Positions 16,005-25,610 of a stretch of 64,000 nt of DNA are shown here, piece by piece. The stretch is from Coprothermobacter proteolyticus DSM 5265 (GTDB taxonomy: Bacteria; Coprothermobacterota; Coprothermobacteria; Coprothermobacterales; Coprothermobacteraceae). Under the pieces are notes generated by a model that did no database searches, was not told the origin of the DNA, and worked only from the letters and a program-made list of their open reading frames with translations. The stretch spans positions 62,001-126,000 of the forward strand of contig NC_011295.1 in the NCBI RefSeq assembly GCF_000020945.1, in the 5' to 3' direction. The translations under genes were made by a program, and so were the position numbers. Position 1 is the stretch's first letter, and every line of letters begins with the position of its first letter.

Positions 16005-19000
16005 GTGGTGAGTAATGTAAAGAAAACCATCTCATTGATTCTGGCTTTAGTCTTGATTGTCACGGTTTTGCCGCTAAATGTGTTTGCTGAAACACCATCA
16101 GCTTCAAATGCTGTTAACTTTGGTGATTTAGATCAGGTTAAAGACCAAGTTATCGAGACAATTAAGAACAATGCTGAAAAAGCCAATGTGCCAGTTGATA
16201 CTGTGGACATTGGAGGCGGTTTTGTAATAAGCAAAGACGTCTACGAGGGCATAAAAGCTCTTGGAGGAAAAGCAAAAGTCATAGTGGAAGTTAACCAAGC
16301 ATCCTTCTTTGATAGCTGGGATACTAACTTGAACGCATTCAAGAACGAGGCTGACAAAGTTCATGCAGAAGCTCTAAATCAGGTAAAATCAGCTGTCCCT
16401 AACTTTGTTAAGCAATATGATCTTTATGCTACGTTGAACGGATTTACTGGCGTTGTCACACTGGACCAGCTAAAAGACATCCTATCGCTGGCAGGAAAAG
16501 GCAGAATCGCTCAGGTTTACATTTCCAAACCTTACCATGTTGATACTGTGGGAGAACCGATTTCCTACGAAAGTATGCAAGAAATCGGTGTGACTCCAGA
16601 CATGGTTAACTCTGCTCCACTAATCGGAGCACCTGAGGCTTGGAACCTCGGCTATACTGGTGCGGGTACGTATGTAGCGGTTATTGACACAGGCATTGAT
16701 TACACTCATGAAAACTTTGGTGGTTACAGCAGTTTCCCGAACGCAAAGATACCTTATGGCTATGATTTTGCTGATGGCGACAACGATCCAATGGATCACA
16801 ATGGACACGGAACCCACGTATCTGGGACCATCGGTGGTATTGGTAAGGCGAAATTCAAGGATAAGGATGGTAACTTGGTTCCTCTTAAAGGTGTTGCACC
16901 TGATGCGAAGATAATCATCTGCAAGGTTTTCAGTGATTACGGCCCTTATGCCTACAGCGCTGACATAGTAGCAGCTATTGAGTACCTGATTCAGCTGAAG
17001 CAAAACGGTGTAAATGTGGTGGCGGCAAATATGTCCCTTGGGTCTGATAAAGGGTTTGACGACCCCACTGATCCGGAGCAAAAAGCCATAAAGAACGGAT
17101 ACCTAGCTGGAATCACTTTTGCCATTTCTGCTGGAAACGAGGCCTACTTTGAGTATGCATTAGGACCCAATTACATCGGGGCAAACGCTGAAGGCAAGTA
17201 CACTTCCTATATTAAAGACCCCGCGCGAGTAGGTGCTCCTGGTGCAAGCCGTTATGCTATCACAGTGGCAGCTGTGAACAACCAGGGTACGGTGCTACAA
17301 GGGCAGAAGCTCTCTTTTAATAATGACTACGTTATGTATTTAACAAGTAGTGAATCTCCAGATCCTGTTGCGGTGTTTAAGAAGCAGCCGATTACAATAG
17401 TTGATACCAACAGTTTGCTATGTGAAGTGCCTCAAGGAGATTTCAAAGGGAAAGTCTTGCTTGGTGATAGAGGAACCTGCACATTTGAAGTGAAGGTGAA
17501 CAATGCACGGGCTGCCGGTGCCAGTGGCGTGATAATCGGTAATAACGACGCTGATGCTTCTCTGGTTAGCATGGCTCTTGGAAGTGCTGCCGGAACCATT
17601 CCTGCAGTATTCATTGGTGGACCTGATAAGCTAAAACTGCGCAGTGCTATAAGCGCTGCTGGTGGCTCTCTGCAAGGTGTTTTTAGTGATGAAATTGCCA
17701 CAGGTTATGCTGCTACTAACCCTAATGGTATGGCGAGCTTTACTTCCTGGGGTCCTGCGCCTAATATGGCGTTCAAACCCACTGTGGCAGCTCCAGGTGT
17801 TGCCATATTCTCTTCAACTCCAGGTAACCAATACGCTACCATGCAAGGAACATCCATGGCAGCTCCTCACGTAGCTGGTGCCATAGCTGTGATTAAACAA
17901 GCGCATCCTGATTGGACACCAGAGCAGATAAAACAAGCTTTGGTGAACACGGCAGAGCCCATATCAAAGTACAGCCCACGTGTCCAAGGAGAAGGCAGAA
18001 TTAATGTCGCCAAGGCCGTCAAGAATAACGTGTTCATAACATACAACAATCAGCCTTACGGAGAATTAGGTGCACTTACGGGTAACAAGACCATTACGCT
18101 TACCATTACTAACAAAGGCTCTACAACATACACGGCTAACATCACTGGTTATGTAACCACCAGTTTGGAACAAATCGTCTATGGAAATCAGGGAGCAACA
18201 TATACCGTTGGAAGCATTTCTACGCCTGCTTCGGTTACTGTTAATCCAGGGGCTACCAAGACGATTCATGTGACCATACAGCCTTCGACAAGTTGGTCGA
18301 ATGTGTTCATTGAAGGAAGATTGCTGTTTACCTCAAGTGATGGGACCAGGGTATTCCCGTTCCTTGGATATTTCGGCAATTGGTCTCTTTATAGTGACAA
18401 GGACACAATCAACGGCGACAGCAAGTGGCCTGACAATAACAACATAATTGATTTGCCTTGGTGGAATGCTGATACATGGGAAGGGTTAACAGGCGTGTAT
18501 TATCCATACGGCGGCAGACTTTACTACATTGGCAGAAAAGGTGGACAGTTTGAGCCTAAAGCCCTTGCGATAAGTGCTGGATCTGATTACAGTACATGGA
18601 ATGATTCTCTGGTAGTTGGTCTTGGCATGCTCAGAAATGCTCGTGCTCTGACTATTTATGTTCTTGACAGTGCAGGCAAGGTTGTTAAGACCATAGTTTC
18701 AGAGAATTTTGTCCGTGCTGCCGTGAACTCTAGTGACAGTACTACTGCGGGCTTAAGGACGGGTTGGTCAAAGCTTTGGGAGTGGGATGGCACCGACCGT
18801 AACGGTAATTTTGTTCCAGAAGGGCAGTACACCATTAGAATAGTTGCCATGCCTGACCCACTTATCAGTGATGAAGCGAACTTGCTTCCTACTCAGGTTA
18901 TGGATATACCTGTGAAAGTCGATAAAACGCCTCCAACTATTGAAGTGTCTCGCTTGGAAAATGCAGTAACATCCAGTCAGGATAGAGATGGTAGTGTAAT

Positions 19001-21560
19001 TGTTCCTACTGCAAGTGTATTTAGCTTGGTAGTCACAGGAACCGACGAAAGCAGTATACTCACCTATTATTTCGGAGAGGAATGGATTCCTGCCGGAAGC
19101 GACCCACTTAATACTGCAATTATTGAGCTTCCTGTTCTTGAGACAGTCCGACAAATATCTGGGACTACGGACGTTGATGATGGGACCATTTTGGCTTTCG
19201 AAATAGATGCAGATGACGGTGCTGGCAACATTACGTACCCAGACAACACTATTACAGTGAATTTTGCATATGACAACCCACATACTGCATTAGAGCTCGA
19301 AAATTTTGAGGCTATCGCTGATGGGAAGTACCTAAAGGTTGGTTTTGATGTCCTTAATGCTCCAGGTGCTACTTACCAAATGACGATCAAAGATGGCAAT
19401 GGTTCTGTGGTGCACACAGCGACTGGAGTTGTTACGGGTCTCGATACAGTAAGTCACCAGGAGGTTAAATACGAGATTACTAAGGGTGGCCAATACACAG
19501 TTGAGCTAACGGTCACGGACATATACGGCAACAGTGCTAGTGAGGATGGGACGGTTTCTTTCCTTAGCCCCATAATTTCCATACTTCCCGATGTGACGTT
19601 TATGGTGGTTAAGCAAGGCACTTCCACAGGAATTGCTGTGTCTGTTGAGGGAACTGCAAGTACGGGGACTGTCAGCTTGAACAGGATAACTGTGGAAGAC
19701 GGTGAAGTGAAGACTACCGTCGTGAAGGCTGTAGCTTTTGACGGGAGGACTTTCAATGATACTGAGTTCATCGATAGCACTTTGGATGCTGGTAGGTATC
19801 AAGTGAATGTTGAAGTTGAGTCAATGTTTGGCCAGGTTTTCGCCAATTCCAGGCGTGTAGTGATTGATGGCCACGCGCCGGCGCTGGACGATGTCAAAGT
19901 AGTAAGCGACGTGGGTTCCATAACTTATAAATCAGAATTTAGCGATAACACCGTCGATGTGTCCGTGAGAACGGATGAAGATACCACTGGGCAACTCATT
20001 CTAAAGATATCGGACGATTACACATATTTTGATGTTTATCTTGACGACGACCACATTGGTGGCTGGGGCGACACTGGGGTTGGCGGAGAAGGAACATTCT
20101 TCGTACCTGTGAACTTAGATATTGGTTTAGAAGATACCTATGAATTACGACTTCTTGACGAAGCTGGCAATGAATCTACTTATACCATAAACCTTCGTGT
20201 GATGAGCAAGATGATCACTGACGTTAAACTCGAAGTAGAAGGACAGGAAATCTATCCCGAGCATGGAGGAACATACACGGTCATCTCAGCACCACCTGTA
20301 AGTGGCACTTTGACTTTTGGACTTTCTGAGGACTATGAAATTGAGTCAGTAAGTGTCATGGTTAACGAGACGGAAGTAGCCACGGAAAGCCCAGCAACGT
20401 TAACATTCACGCAAGCCGGGGAGTACACTATTCAGATCAGAGCAGAAGACAATCTCGGCGAAAAGGAAACTTTCGAATTTACATTAGAAGTGATCGAGGA
20501 CAGACCACCTGAGATACAGAACGTAACGCTTGAGTCGGCGGGTAGGGTTCTTGAACTTGCCGACGGTGGAGAATACGAAATTACCTTGCCGCTGCCTGTA
20601 GAAGGCGTGCTCACATTTGAGGCATCGGACGATGATGAGGTAGCTTCTATCAGTGTGAAGCTAAATGGCGAAGAGGTAGCTACAGAGAGCCCGGCAACTC
20701 TGACCTTTGAGGAAGCTGGGGAATACGCAATTGAAATAACAGCGGTGGACAGTGCTGGTCAGATAACAACGTTTACTTCTACGTTACGAGTGATAGAGGA
20801 CGTTCCAGCAATAATTGAAAATGTGATGCTTGTAATAGATGATGAAACTATCGAACCTGTCAACGGTGGAGAATACGAAATTACCTTGCCACTGCCTGCT
20901 GAGGGATTGCTCACATTCGATGTATCCGATGATGTGGATGTCGCTTCTACCAGTGTGAAGCTAAATGGCACCGAAGTAGGTAATAGCAGTCCTGTTACAC
21001 TTAACTTTACTGCTGCTGGTACATATGTGGTTCAGATAGTAGCGGTCGATAGTGCAGGTCAAACTAGCACCTTTGAATTCACTTTGAACGTGGTTGAGGA
21101 GATTATCAGTACTAGCTTTGAGCTAAAACTGGAAGCTGGTTTGAACTATTTCGGTCTCCCCATTTATGTAGATAAGACCTTGGGTGAAATATTACCTGGT
21201 GCGAAAGTGTATCGTCGGAGTGGAACTAGCTGGGTACTCGCTACTAGTGAAAAACCAATGGCCTATGCAGTTTACCGTGTCAGTTTGACTGAAGCAAAAA
21301 CTGTCGAGCTTGTAGGTGAGCCATTCGAACCTTCCAGCTTTACATTGAAACGCAACACTAGCAATTACATAAGCATACCGCAGATGAGTCCTGTTAACGC
21401 CAATGATCTTTTTGGTGGTGCATTGACGTCGATAAGTGTTATCACCACTGGTGGAACCATGGTAAAAGTGACTGATGGAGTTATGTTACCAGGTAAGGCG
21501 TATGTTGTGGTGGTAAGTAAAGATGTAACAATTAACCTGCCATCACTCATGCCACGTTAA
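16005..21560 (+). CDS. very large secreted subtilisin-like serine protease (S8) with PA insert and Ig-like repeats
   Basis: Extracellular endoprotease of about 1851 residues. The S8 triad is complete: D228 (VIDTGIDYTHENF), H268 (HGTHVSG) and S617 (GTSMAAPH). The about 320 residues between His and Ser hold a PA-type insert (GKVLLGDRGTCTFEVKV...), as in large lactocepin-like subtilases. A propeptide of about 180 residues precedes the catalytic part. After it come Fn3/FlgD-like parts (LWEWDGTDRNGNFVPEGQY) and three Ig-like repeats of about 95 residues carrying GGEYEITLPLP and EDxxxIEN-type joints (about 1405-1700). The C-terminal part may bind the surface. GTG at 16005 sits 8 nt after GGGAGGG. 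It is the main candidate here for growth on protein. Confidence 0.9.
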   Translation: MVSNVKKTISLILALVLIVTVLPLNVFAETPSASNAVNFGDLDQVKDQVIETIKNNAEKANVPVDTVDIGGGFVISKDVYEGIKALGGKAKVIVEVNQASFFDSWDTNLNAFKNEADKVHAEALNQVKSAVPNFVKQYDLYATLNGFTGVVTLDQLKDILSLAGKGRIAQVYISKPYHVDTVGEPISYESMQEIGVTPDMVNSAPLIGAPEAWNLGYTGAGTYVAVIDTGIDYTHENFGGYSSFPNAKIPYGYDFADGDNDPMDHNGHGTHVSGTIGGIGKAKFKDKDGNLVPLKGVAPDAKIIICKVFSDYGPYAYSADIVAAIEYLIQLKQNGVNVVAANMSLGSDKGFDDPTDPEQKAIKNGYLAGITFAISAGNEAYFEYALGPNYIGANAEGKYTSYIKDPARVGAPGASRYAITVAAVNNQGTVLQGQKLSFNNDYVMYLTSSESPDPVAVFKKQPITIVDTNSLLCEVPQGDFKGKVLLGDRGTCTFEVKVNNARAAGASGVIIGNNDADASLVSMALGSAAGTIPAVFIGGPDKLKLRSAISAAGGSLQGVFSDEIATGYAATNPNGMASFTSWGPAPNMAFKPTVAAPGVAIFSSTPGNQYATMQGTSMAAPHVAGAIAVIKQAHPDWTPEQIKQALVNTAEPISKYSPRVQGEGRINVAKAVKNNVFITYNNQPYGELGALTGNKTITLTITNKGSTTYTANITGYVTTSLEQIVYGNQGATYTVGSISTPASVTVNPGATKTIHVTIQPSTSWSNVFIEGRLLFTSSDGTRVFPFLGYFGNWSLYSDKDTINGDSKWPDNNNIIDLPWWNADTWEGLTGVYYPYGGRLYYIGRKGGQFEPKALAISAGSDYSTWNDSLVVGLGMLRNARALTIYVLDSAGKVVKTIVSENFVRAAVNSSDSTTAGLRTGWSKLWEWDGTDRNGNFVPEGQYTIRIVAMPDPLISDEANLLPTQVMDIPVKVDKTPPTIEVSRLENAVTSSQDRDGSVIVPTASVFSLVVTGTDESSILTYYFGEEWIPAGSDPLNTAIIELPVLETVRQISGTTDVDDGTILAFEIDADDGAGNITYPDNTITVNFAYDNPHTALELENFEAIADGKYLKVGFDVLNAPGATYQMTIKDGNGSVVHTATGVVTGLDTVSHQEVKYEITKGGQYTVELTVTDIYGNSASEDGTVSFLSPIISILPDVTFMVVKQGTSTGIAVSVEGTASTGTVSLNRITVEDGEVKTTVVKAVAFDGRTFNDTEFIDSTLDAGRYQVNVEVESMFGQVFANSRRVVIDGHAPALDDVKVVSDVGSITYKSEFSDNTVDVSVRTDEDTTGQLILKISDDYTYFDVYLDDDHIGGWGDTGVGGEGTFFVPVNLDIGLEDTYELRLLDEAGNESTYTINLRVMSKMITDVKLEVEGQEIYPEHGGTYTVISAPPVSGTLTFGLSEDYEIESVSVMVNETEVATESPATLTFTQAGEYTIQIRAEDNLGEKETFEFTLEVIEDRPPEIQNVTLESAGRVLELADGGEYEITLPLPVEGVLTFEASDDDEVASISVKLNGEEVATESPATLTFEEAGEYAIEITAVDSAGQITTFTSTLRVIEDVPAIIENVMLVIDDETIEPVNGGEYEITLPLPAEGLLTFDVSDDVDVASTSVKLNGTEVGNSSPVTLNFTAAGTYVVQIVAVDSAGQTSTFEFTLNVVEEIISTSFELKLEAGLNYFGLPIYVDKTLGEILPGAKVYRRSGTSWVLATSEKPMAYAVYRVSLTEAKTVELVGEPFEPSSFTLKRNTSNYISIPQMSPVNANDLFGGALTSISVITTGGTMVKVTDGVMLPGKAYVVVVSKDVTINLPSLMPR

Positions 21561-21598
21561 CCGCAGAATTCACTCACCTTAAGAATTGACTTTGGGCC

Positions 21599-21630
21599 AA
21601 GGGGGGCATTTGCCCCCCTTCTTTGTTGTT
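21599..21630 (+). terminator. terminator of the subtilase gene
   Basis: AAGGGGGGC (21599-21607), loop ATTT, GCCCCCCTT (21612-21620), followed by the T-rich CTTTGTTGTT. Confidence 0.85.
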
Positions 21631-21682
21631 GTGAACAAGTACAGTTTTCAATGAGACTTCCAGTTCAGCGGATATCACACTG

Positions 21683-21698
21683 TGGCACGTTTGTTGCA
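21683..21698 (+). promoter_or_regulatory. sigma-54 (RpoN) -24/-12 promoter
   Basis: TGGCACG-TTTG-TTGCA is a perfect match to the sigma-54 consensus, including the W after TTGC. It is the same 15-mer as at 14809. The predicted start is near 21709, which leaves about 250 nt of leader before the coding region. Confidence 0.72.
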
Positions 21699-21708
21699 TA
21701 TATTACGT

Positions 21709-21961
21709 ATTAGAAGACCCCGAGGTGGGGTATATATGTTTATGACCTTGATCACCTCCAGCGGGGTAGACCACCTAAGAGAATAAAGATCAACGAAGCC
21801 TGGGAAGACCTGTAAAGACGACCAATTAAGGGAAAGCTTGACAATATTAGGCACGTTGGTTGATGACCTAAGGCCGAATGGGAACATTCATGATCACCTG
21901 CTAAGGGTTTGGAACATCTAAGAGTATGTTCAAAACACCTTAAGAAAAAGGAGGGAAAACA
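21709..21961 (+). other. long untranslated leader with repeated short motifs
   Basis: This stretch holds no gene. It contains five related short motifs: GATCACCT (21749 and 21892), GACCACCTAAG (about 21769), GATGACCTAAG (about 21863) and CACCTTAAG (about 21937). There are also small hairpins: CCCC-GAGGT-GGGG near 21719 and GAACAT-CTAAGAGT-ATGTTC at 21912-21931. It may regulate translation or stability of the mRNA. No known riboswitch class was recognised. Confidence 0.45.
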
Positions 21962-24745
21962 ATGAAAGGCATGAAAAAATTATTTGCGCTCTTCGCTGTG
22001 CTTGCCTTAGCTCTGACCTTGACGCCAGTGCTTACAGCAAATGCTGCAGTTCCCGTTTACAGCATGACTGTGAAAGAGCCTGTATGGACTACCGAAAAAG
22101 CTTTGGGCATAGACCTTGACGGCGGTGGTCTAAGCGAGGACCCATTACTGAAGGTGGATGGTACCATAGGCGGTGTTACTGGGTTGGATGTTAATAATTT
22201 TGACTTCTCTGCAGCAAGTGTTTTCTACATTGAGCCATCGTACAATAATTTTACTATGTATGTTTTCTACAACGATATTACGGTGTTGGATGATGGGGTG
22301 TACGCTCTCACATATGACGTCGATGGCGATCTCACTGCAGACGTTTCTGCGGATATTCCAATAAGGCTCTTCAAGGTAACTACTAAAGCTGCTGTACCAG
22401 CCGAAGTAACCAGCGGTGATAAAGTAACAATTAGTGGCACGGTTACACCGCTTGACGAATCTTTGGGTCTGACTGTACACGACTACTACGTAGCCGTTTG
22501 GAGAGAAGGAATAGTAGATGAGCCGGCGAAATACACTGAGATTAGCCCTACCGGCACGTTCGAGCTAACCTTCAACGCTTACGGTAATGTAGGTACTGAC
22601 TATTACCTGACCGTTCAAACGGGTGGGAACTACAATGAGGCTCCATATTACACCATTACCGTAAAGAAACTGGCTGATGTAACTGTTGCACTTACCCCTG
22701 ACACCATTGTTGCTGGTGTGGATAATGATGTTACCTTACAGCTCTTTGTAGGTGATGTTGAGCTAGGCAACCATGTTGTTACAGGGACCATTGCGCTGGG
22801 CAGTGAGACGGCTACTTTTGCCGGGATAACTGGTGCAAGAGGCAGAATAAAGGCAACTGGTGTGAATTTCAGCAGCGTGGGTGTTGCTGACGTTACGGTG
22901 AAGGTAAGTGGACCTGACTACTACGGAACAGGCACTGCGAAACTGAACGTTTCCACCAGCGAAGAGTATGGCCTTGCAGTTAAATGGCCTACAACATGGA
23001 AAATCGGTGAAGTTAACACAGTAGAATTCAGCACGCCGTATGCTGGTTACACTGTTCATTCTGTAAAGGTTAAAGTAAGCGGCCCAGTAAAAGAAAATGG
23101 CGAGGCACTAACAGGTGGCAACAGCATAGATGTGACACCCCTGGGCTATGGTGAACTAACACTGCAGGTTGAGGCAGTTTTGGTAGGAACTCCCACGCAG
23201 GTTATAAGCAAGACCTTCTCTACCACCATACCTGGCTACGTAGCTAGTGTGGATCCTGAGGAGCTTGTCAGAGGCGCTACTCAGACGTTGACCGTAGTGG
23301 TAAAGGATGCTTACGGCAATCCAGTGAACAATGCACTAGTGCAGTTTATCAGCCCTGTAAACAGCGGGGATCCTATCGCTAAGGTGAACGGTAGGACCGA
23401 ATCAGTGAACAATGGGACTTACAAGCTGGAGATCGTTGGAAGCAAGATTGCAAAAGCCGATGCAAACTCCTATGTGGAAGTATTTAGTGGTACAAAACTA
23501 CAAGCTAAGGTATTTGTGGAAATAGCACGCTCTACTGGTATCAACATCACTCTAGACAAGAGCGAAATAGTGCTTGGACCTAAGACCACGTTGACTGTGA
23601 CAGTGGCATCTCCAGAAGCTCTTAACAATGCAAAAGTGAAGCTCGTTGACGCTGATGGTGAAAACACGGGCGTTCTTGCTTACACCTTTACTGGTGCTGC
23701 CACAGTGCAGAAGGTAACGCTACCTGTTAACACCATGCCCGAAGAGGCAGGCGTGTACCAGGTGGTTGTTGAAAGTGTCAACTACGTGGGCAGTGCAACG
23801 TTGACCTTTATAGAGCCCGTGATTACAGCTACGCCTGCTGAGATACTGGCAAACAGCTCCAATGTGGTAACCTTCACTTCTGAAAATGTGGACGACCTTA
23901 GATCTATTACGCAGGTAACTGCCACTGGTGCTGTGAAGAGCATAACTGCTAAGATTGCAGAGGATGCAATCACTGCTACCATTGTGACCACTGCTGAAAA
24001 GGGTACCGTTAAGGTAACCTTCAAGTTCAACAGTGGCTACGAGCATGAAGTGAAACTCAGCTCTGTCTACGGCAAGCTCACAGTTGAGAATGCCACCGTC
24101 GCTTTTGGCACGAAGGTACTCACCTTCAAGCCTGTGGATGCGGCAGGGGCTACATTGGCTGCTGGTACTGACGTAAAGATCAATCTGCTTGGCAACGAAT
24201 ACAATGGCTCCGTTGCTGCCGATGGCTCCGTGAGCATATTGATTCCTGAGCTGCCCATGGGCACCTACAGTGTGCTTGTGAAGGTAGCCGGATATCAGGA
24301 TGCCACGTTCAGCTTAGTAGTTGCTGAAGCAGAGCCTGAGTTCAAGACAGTTATTGAGCTTGCTCCTGGCATGGACATCTACACTGTCAACGGTGAAACC
24401 AAGTTCTGGGACGCCACACCTTACATAAAGGACGGCAGAACCTTGGTACCAATTAGGCACTTGGCGGAAGCCATTGGCTTCAAGGCTGATTGGGACTTCT
24501 CAGATCCCGCCAACAAGATGGTATTTATCTACACGGCAGAGCAGGATCCAGAGAAGGACAAAGAACATCCATTCATACTGCTCATCATTGGTCAGCCCAC
24601 CGCCATGGTAAGTGGCAACCTCGTAGCTTTGGACGTCGCTCCTGAGATTCTCAACGGCAGAACCATGGTACCGCTGAGATTCGTGGTAGAGACTCTGGGC
24701 TACAAGGTGGAGTGGCTGGGCGGCACCATTCGTCTAATGAAATAA
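21962..24745 (+). CDS. large secreted Ig-repeat protein with C-terminal stalk domain
   Basis: Function unknown; probably a cell-surface or S-layer-type structural protein. The 927-residue product has a clear signal peptide (1-27, LTANA). A long beta-rich series of Ig-like/invasin-like domains follows, with motifs such as VTISGTVTP, VKDAYGNPVNNALVQF and LPMGTYSVLVKVAGY. Two copper-amine-oxidase-like stalk repeats close it at about 800-927 (TLVPIRHLAEAIGFKADWDF and TMVPLRFVVETLGYKVEW). No catalytic motif is seen. AAAGGAGGG precedes the ATG. The last 200 residues are homologous to the protein encoded at 14883. A sigma-54 promoter and long leader suggest strong, signal-dependent synthesis. Confidence 0.75.
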   Translation: MKGMKKLFALFAVLALALTLTPVLTANAAVPVYSMTVKEPVWTTEKALGIDLDGGGLSEDPLLKVDGTIGGVTGLDVNNFDFSAASVFYIEPSYNNFTMYVFYNDITVLDDGVYALTYDVDGDLTADVSADIPIRLFKVTTKAAVPAEVTSGDKVTISGTVTPLDESLGLTVHDYYVAVWREGIVDEPAKYTEISPTGTFELTFNAYGNVGTDYYLTVQTGGNYNEAPYYTITVKKLADVTVALTPDTIVAGVDNDVTLQLFVGDVELGNHVVTGTIALGSETATFAGITGARGRIKATGVNFSSVGVADVTVKVSGPDYYGTGTAKLNVSTSEEYGLAVKWPTTWKIGEVNTVEFSTPYAGYTVHSVKVKVSGPVKENGEALTGGNSIDVTPLGYGELTLQVEAVLVGTPTQVISKTFSTTIPGYVASVDPEELVRGATQTLTVVVKDAYGNPVNNALVQFISPVNSGDPIAKVNGRTESVNNGTYKLEIVGSKIAKADANSYVEVFSGTKLQAKVFVEIARSTGINITLDKSEIVLGPKTTLTVTVASPEALNNAKVKLVDADGENTGVLAYTFTGAATVQKVTLPVNTMPEEAGVYQVVVESVNYVGSATLTFIEPVITATPAEILANSSNVVTFTSENVDDLRSITQVTATGAVKSITAKIAEDAITATIVTTAEKGTVKVTFKFNSGYEHEVKLSSVYGKLTVENATVAFGTKVLTFKPVDAAGATLAAGTDVKINLLGNEYNGSVAADGSVSILIPELPMGTYSVLVKVAGYQDATFSLVVAEAEPEFKTVIELAPGMDIYTVNGETKFWDATPYIKDGRTLVPIRHLAEAIGFKADWDFSDPANKMVFIYTAEQDPEKDKEHPFILLIIGQPTAMVSGNLVALDVAPEILNGRTMVPLRFVVETLGYKVEWLGGTIRLMK

Positions 24746-24780
24746 CGCAGCTCCATCACAGTAAGTAGTAGATCCAAAGA

Positions 24781-24816
24781 AGAGGGGTGCCCCACTAAAA
24801 GGGGTGCCCCTTTTCT
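24781..24816 (+). terminator. Rho-independent terminator
   Basis: GGGGTGCCCC at 24784-24793 pairs with GGGGTGCCCC at 24801-24810 through eight G-C pairs and two central G-T wobbles. The loop has 7 nt and TTTT follows. Confidence 0.8.
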
Positions 24817-24870
24817 ATTTGTTGTGGTTAAATGTTCCTATGAAGAGACGAAAGGGGGTAAGTTTAATCT

Positions 24871-25242
24871 ATGGCGTGGCACAAACTTTTCATTGAAATG
24901 GGTATGGGTGTTGATCAGCACGGGCAAAATCCTACGCGGGCTTGCCAAAAGGCTGTGAAGGATGCTGTACACCGCGTGTGCATGCCCAGCTTGGTTGAAG
25001 GGGGACTGCTGAGTGGTTGCAAGGTGAAGCTTACTGTGGACCTGGCAGTTCCAGGGGCTGGCACGGTGGACATAAGCCAAGTACGTGAAGCTCTGCCGCT
25101 GAGCATGGATGCTGACATCGTGGTGCAGGAAGGTGGCTTGAAAGCAAAGGGCGTTGCCATGGAGGAGCTGGGAGACAAAAGCGACGATATGTTCATCGCC
25201 GTGGCTGCCATAACGGTTTGGGTATCCTGCGGTGAGGAGTAG
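24871..25242 (+). CDS. Lin0512-family conserved protein
   Basis: Small soluble protein of 123 residues resembling the Lin0512 family of conserved proteins of unknown function. The family start HKLFIEMGMGVDQHGQNPTRA and the middle CKVKLTVDLAVPGAG are recognisable, and the length is normal. The fold is probably alpha/beta. AAAGGGGGT lies 11 nt before the ATG. It stands alone between a terminator and a riboswitch-controlled gene. No reaction is assigned. Confidence 0.7.
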   Translation: MAWHKLFIEMGMGVDQHGQNPTRACQKAVKDAVHRVCMPSLVEGGLLSGCKVKLTVDLAVPGAGTVDISQVREALPLSMDADIVVQEGGLKAKGVAMEELGDKSDDMFIAVAAITVWVSCGEE

Positions 25243-25272
25243 GTAAGCTCGGGAAAGAAACATGATACAAAA

Positions 25273-25300
25273 CTGACTCAAAGTTGGGTTAGAATATAAT
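25273..25300 (+). promoter_or_regulatory. promoter of the purine permease transcript
   Basis: CTGACT (25273-25278), 16-nt spacer, TATAAT (25295-25300). Transcription would begin about a dozen bases before the riboswitch aptamer. Confidence 0.6.
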
Positions 25301-25318
25301 TTAGTCAATCATGATGTG

Positions 25319-25389
25319 CTCCTGTGTAATCCCCCAAATAGGGTGGGGGAGTTTCTACCTGCAGACCGTAAATCTGCAGACCACAGGGG
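25319..25389 (+). ncRNA. purine riboswitch aptamer, guanine type
   Basis: Three-way junction seen directly. P1 pairs CTCCTGT (25319-25325) with ACAGGGG (25383-25389). J1/2 is TAATC. P2 pairs CCCCC with GGGGG. J2/3 is the invariant TTTCTACC. P3 pairs TGCAGA with TCTGCA around loop CCGTAAA. J3/1 is GACC. In xpt numbering the base that pairs with the ligand is C74, which indicates guanine/hypoxanthine rather than adenine. The usual A21-U75 pair is replaced by G21-C75, a compensating change. Position upstream of a purine permease fits. Confidence 0.93.
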
Positions 25390-25570
25390 TGAGGAAGAAA
25401 CCATTTTTGGGTTTAATGGCGTTTGTTCTTCACCCCCGGTGGTCCAAGCTAAAGGAAGCTGCCTCTAATGTTGTCGGAAGCAGCACTACCGCTGTGCGGG
25501 TGTGGAGGGCGAATAGCTTTGACTGTTACTTTCTTAGTTAGGCCTCATTTCATCCCGCACTTGTGTTTTT
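25386..25570 (+). promoter_or_regulatory. riboswitch expression platform
   Basis: GGGGTGAGGAAGAAAC (25386-25401) can pair with GTTTGTTCTTCACCCC (25421-25436) and shares bases with the 3' arm of P1, so the two folds compete. GTGCGGG near 25495 can pair with CCCGCAC near 25555, which is followed by TTGTGTTTTT, a terminator-like end. Ligand-induced termination is the expected mode for this class; the exact switch is inferred. The stretch otherwise holds no gene. Confidence 0.5.
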
Positions 25571-25610
25571 CGCTTTCTTCGTTTGATTTTGGAAGGAGGT
25601 CGATTTTACA

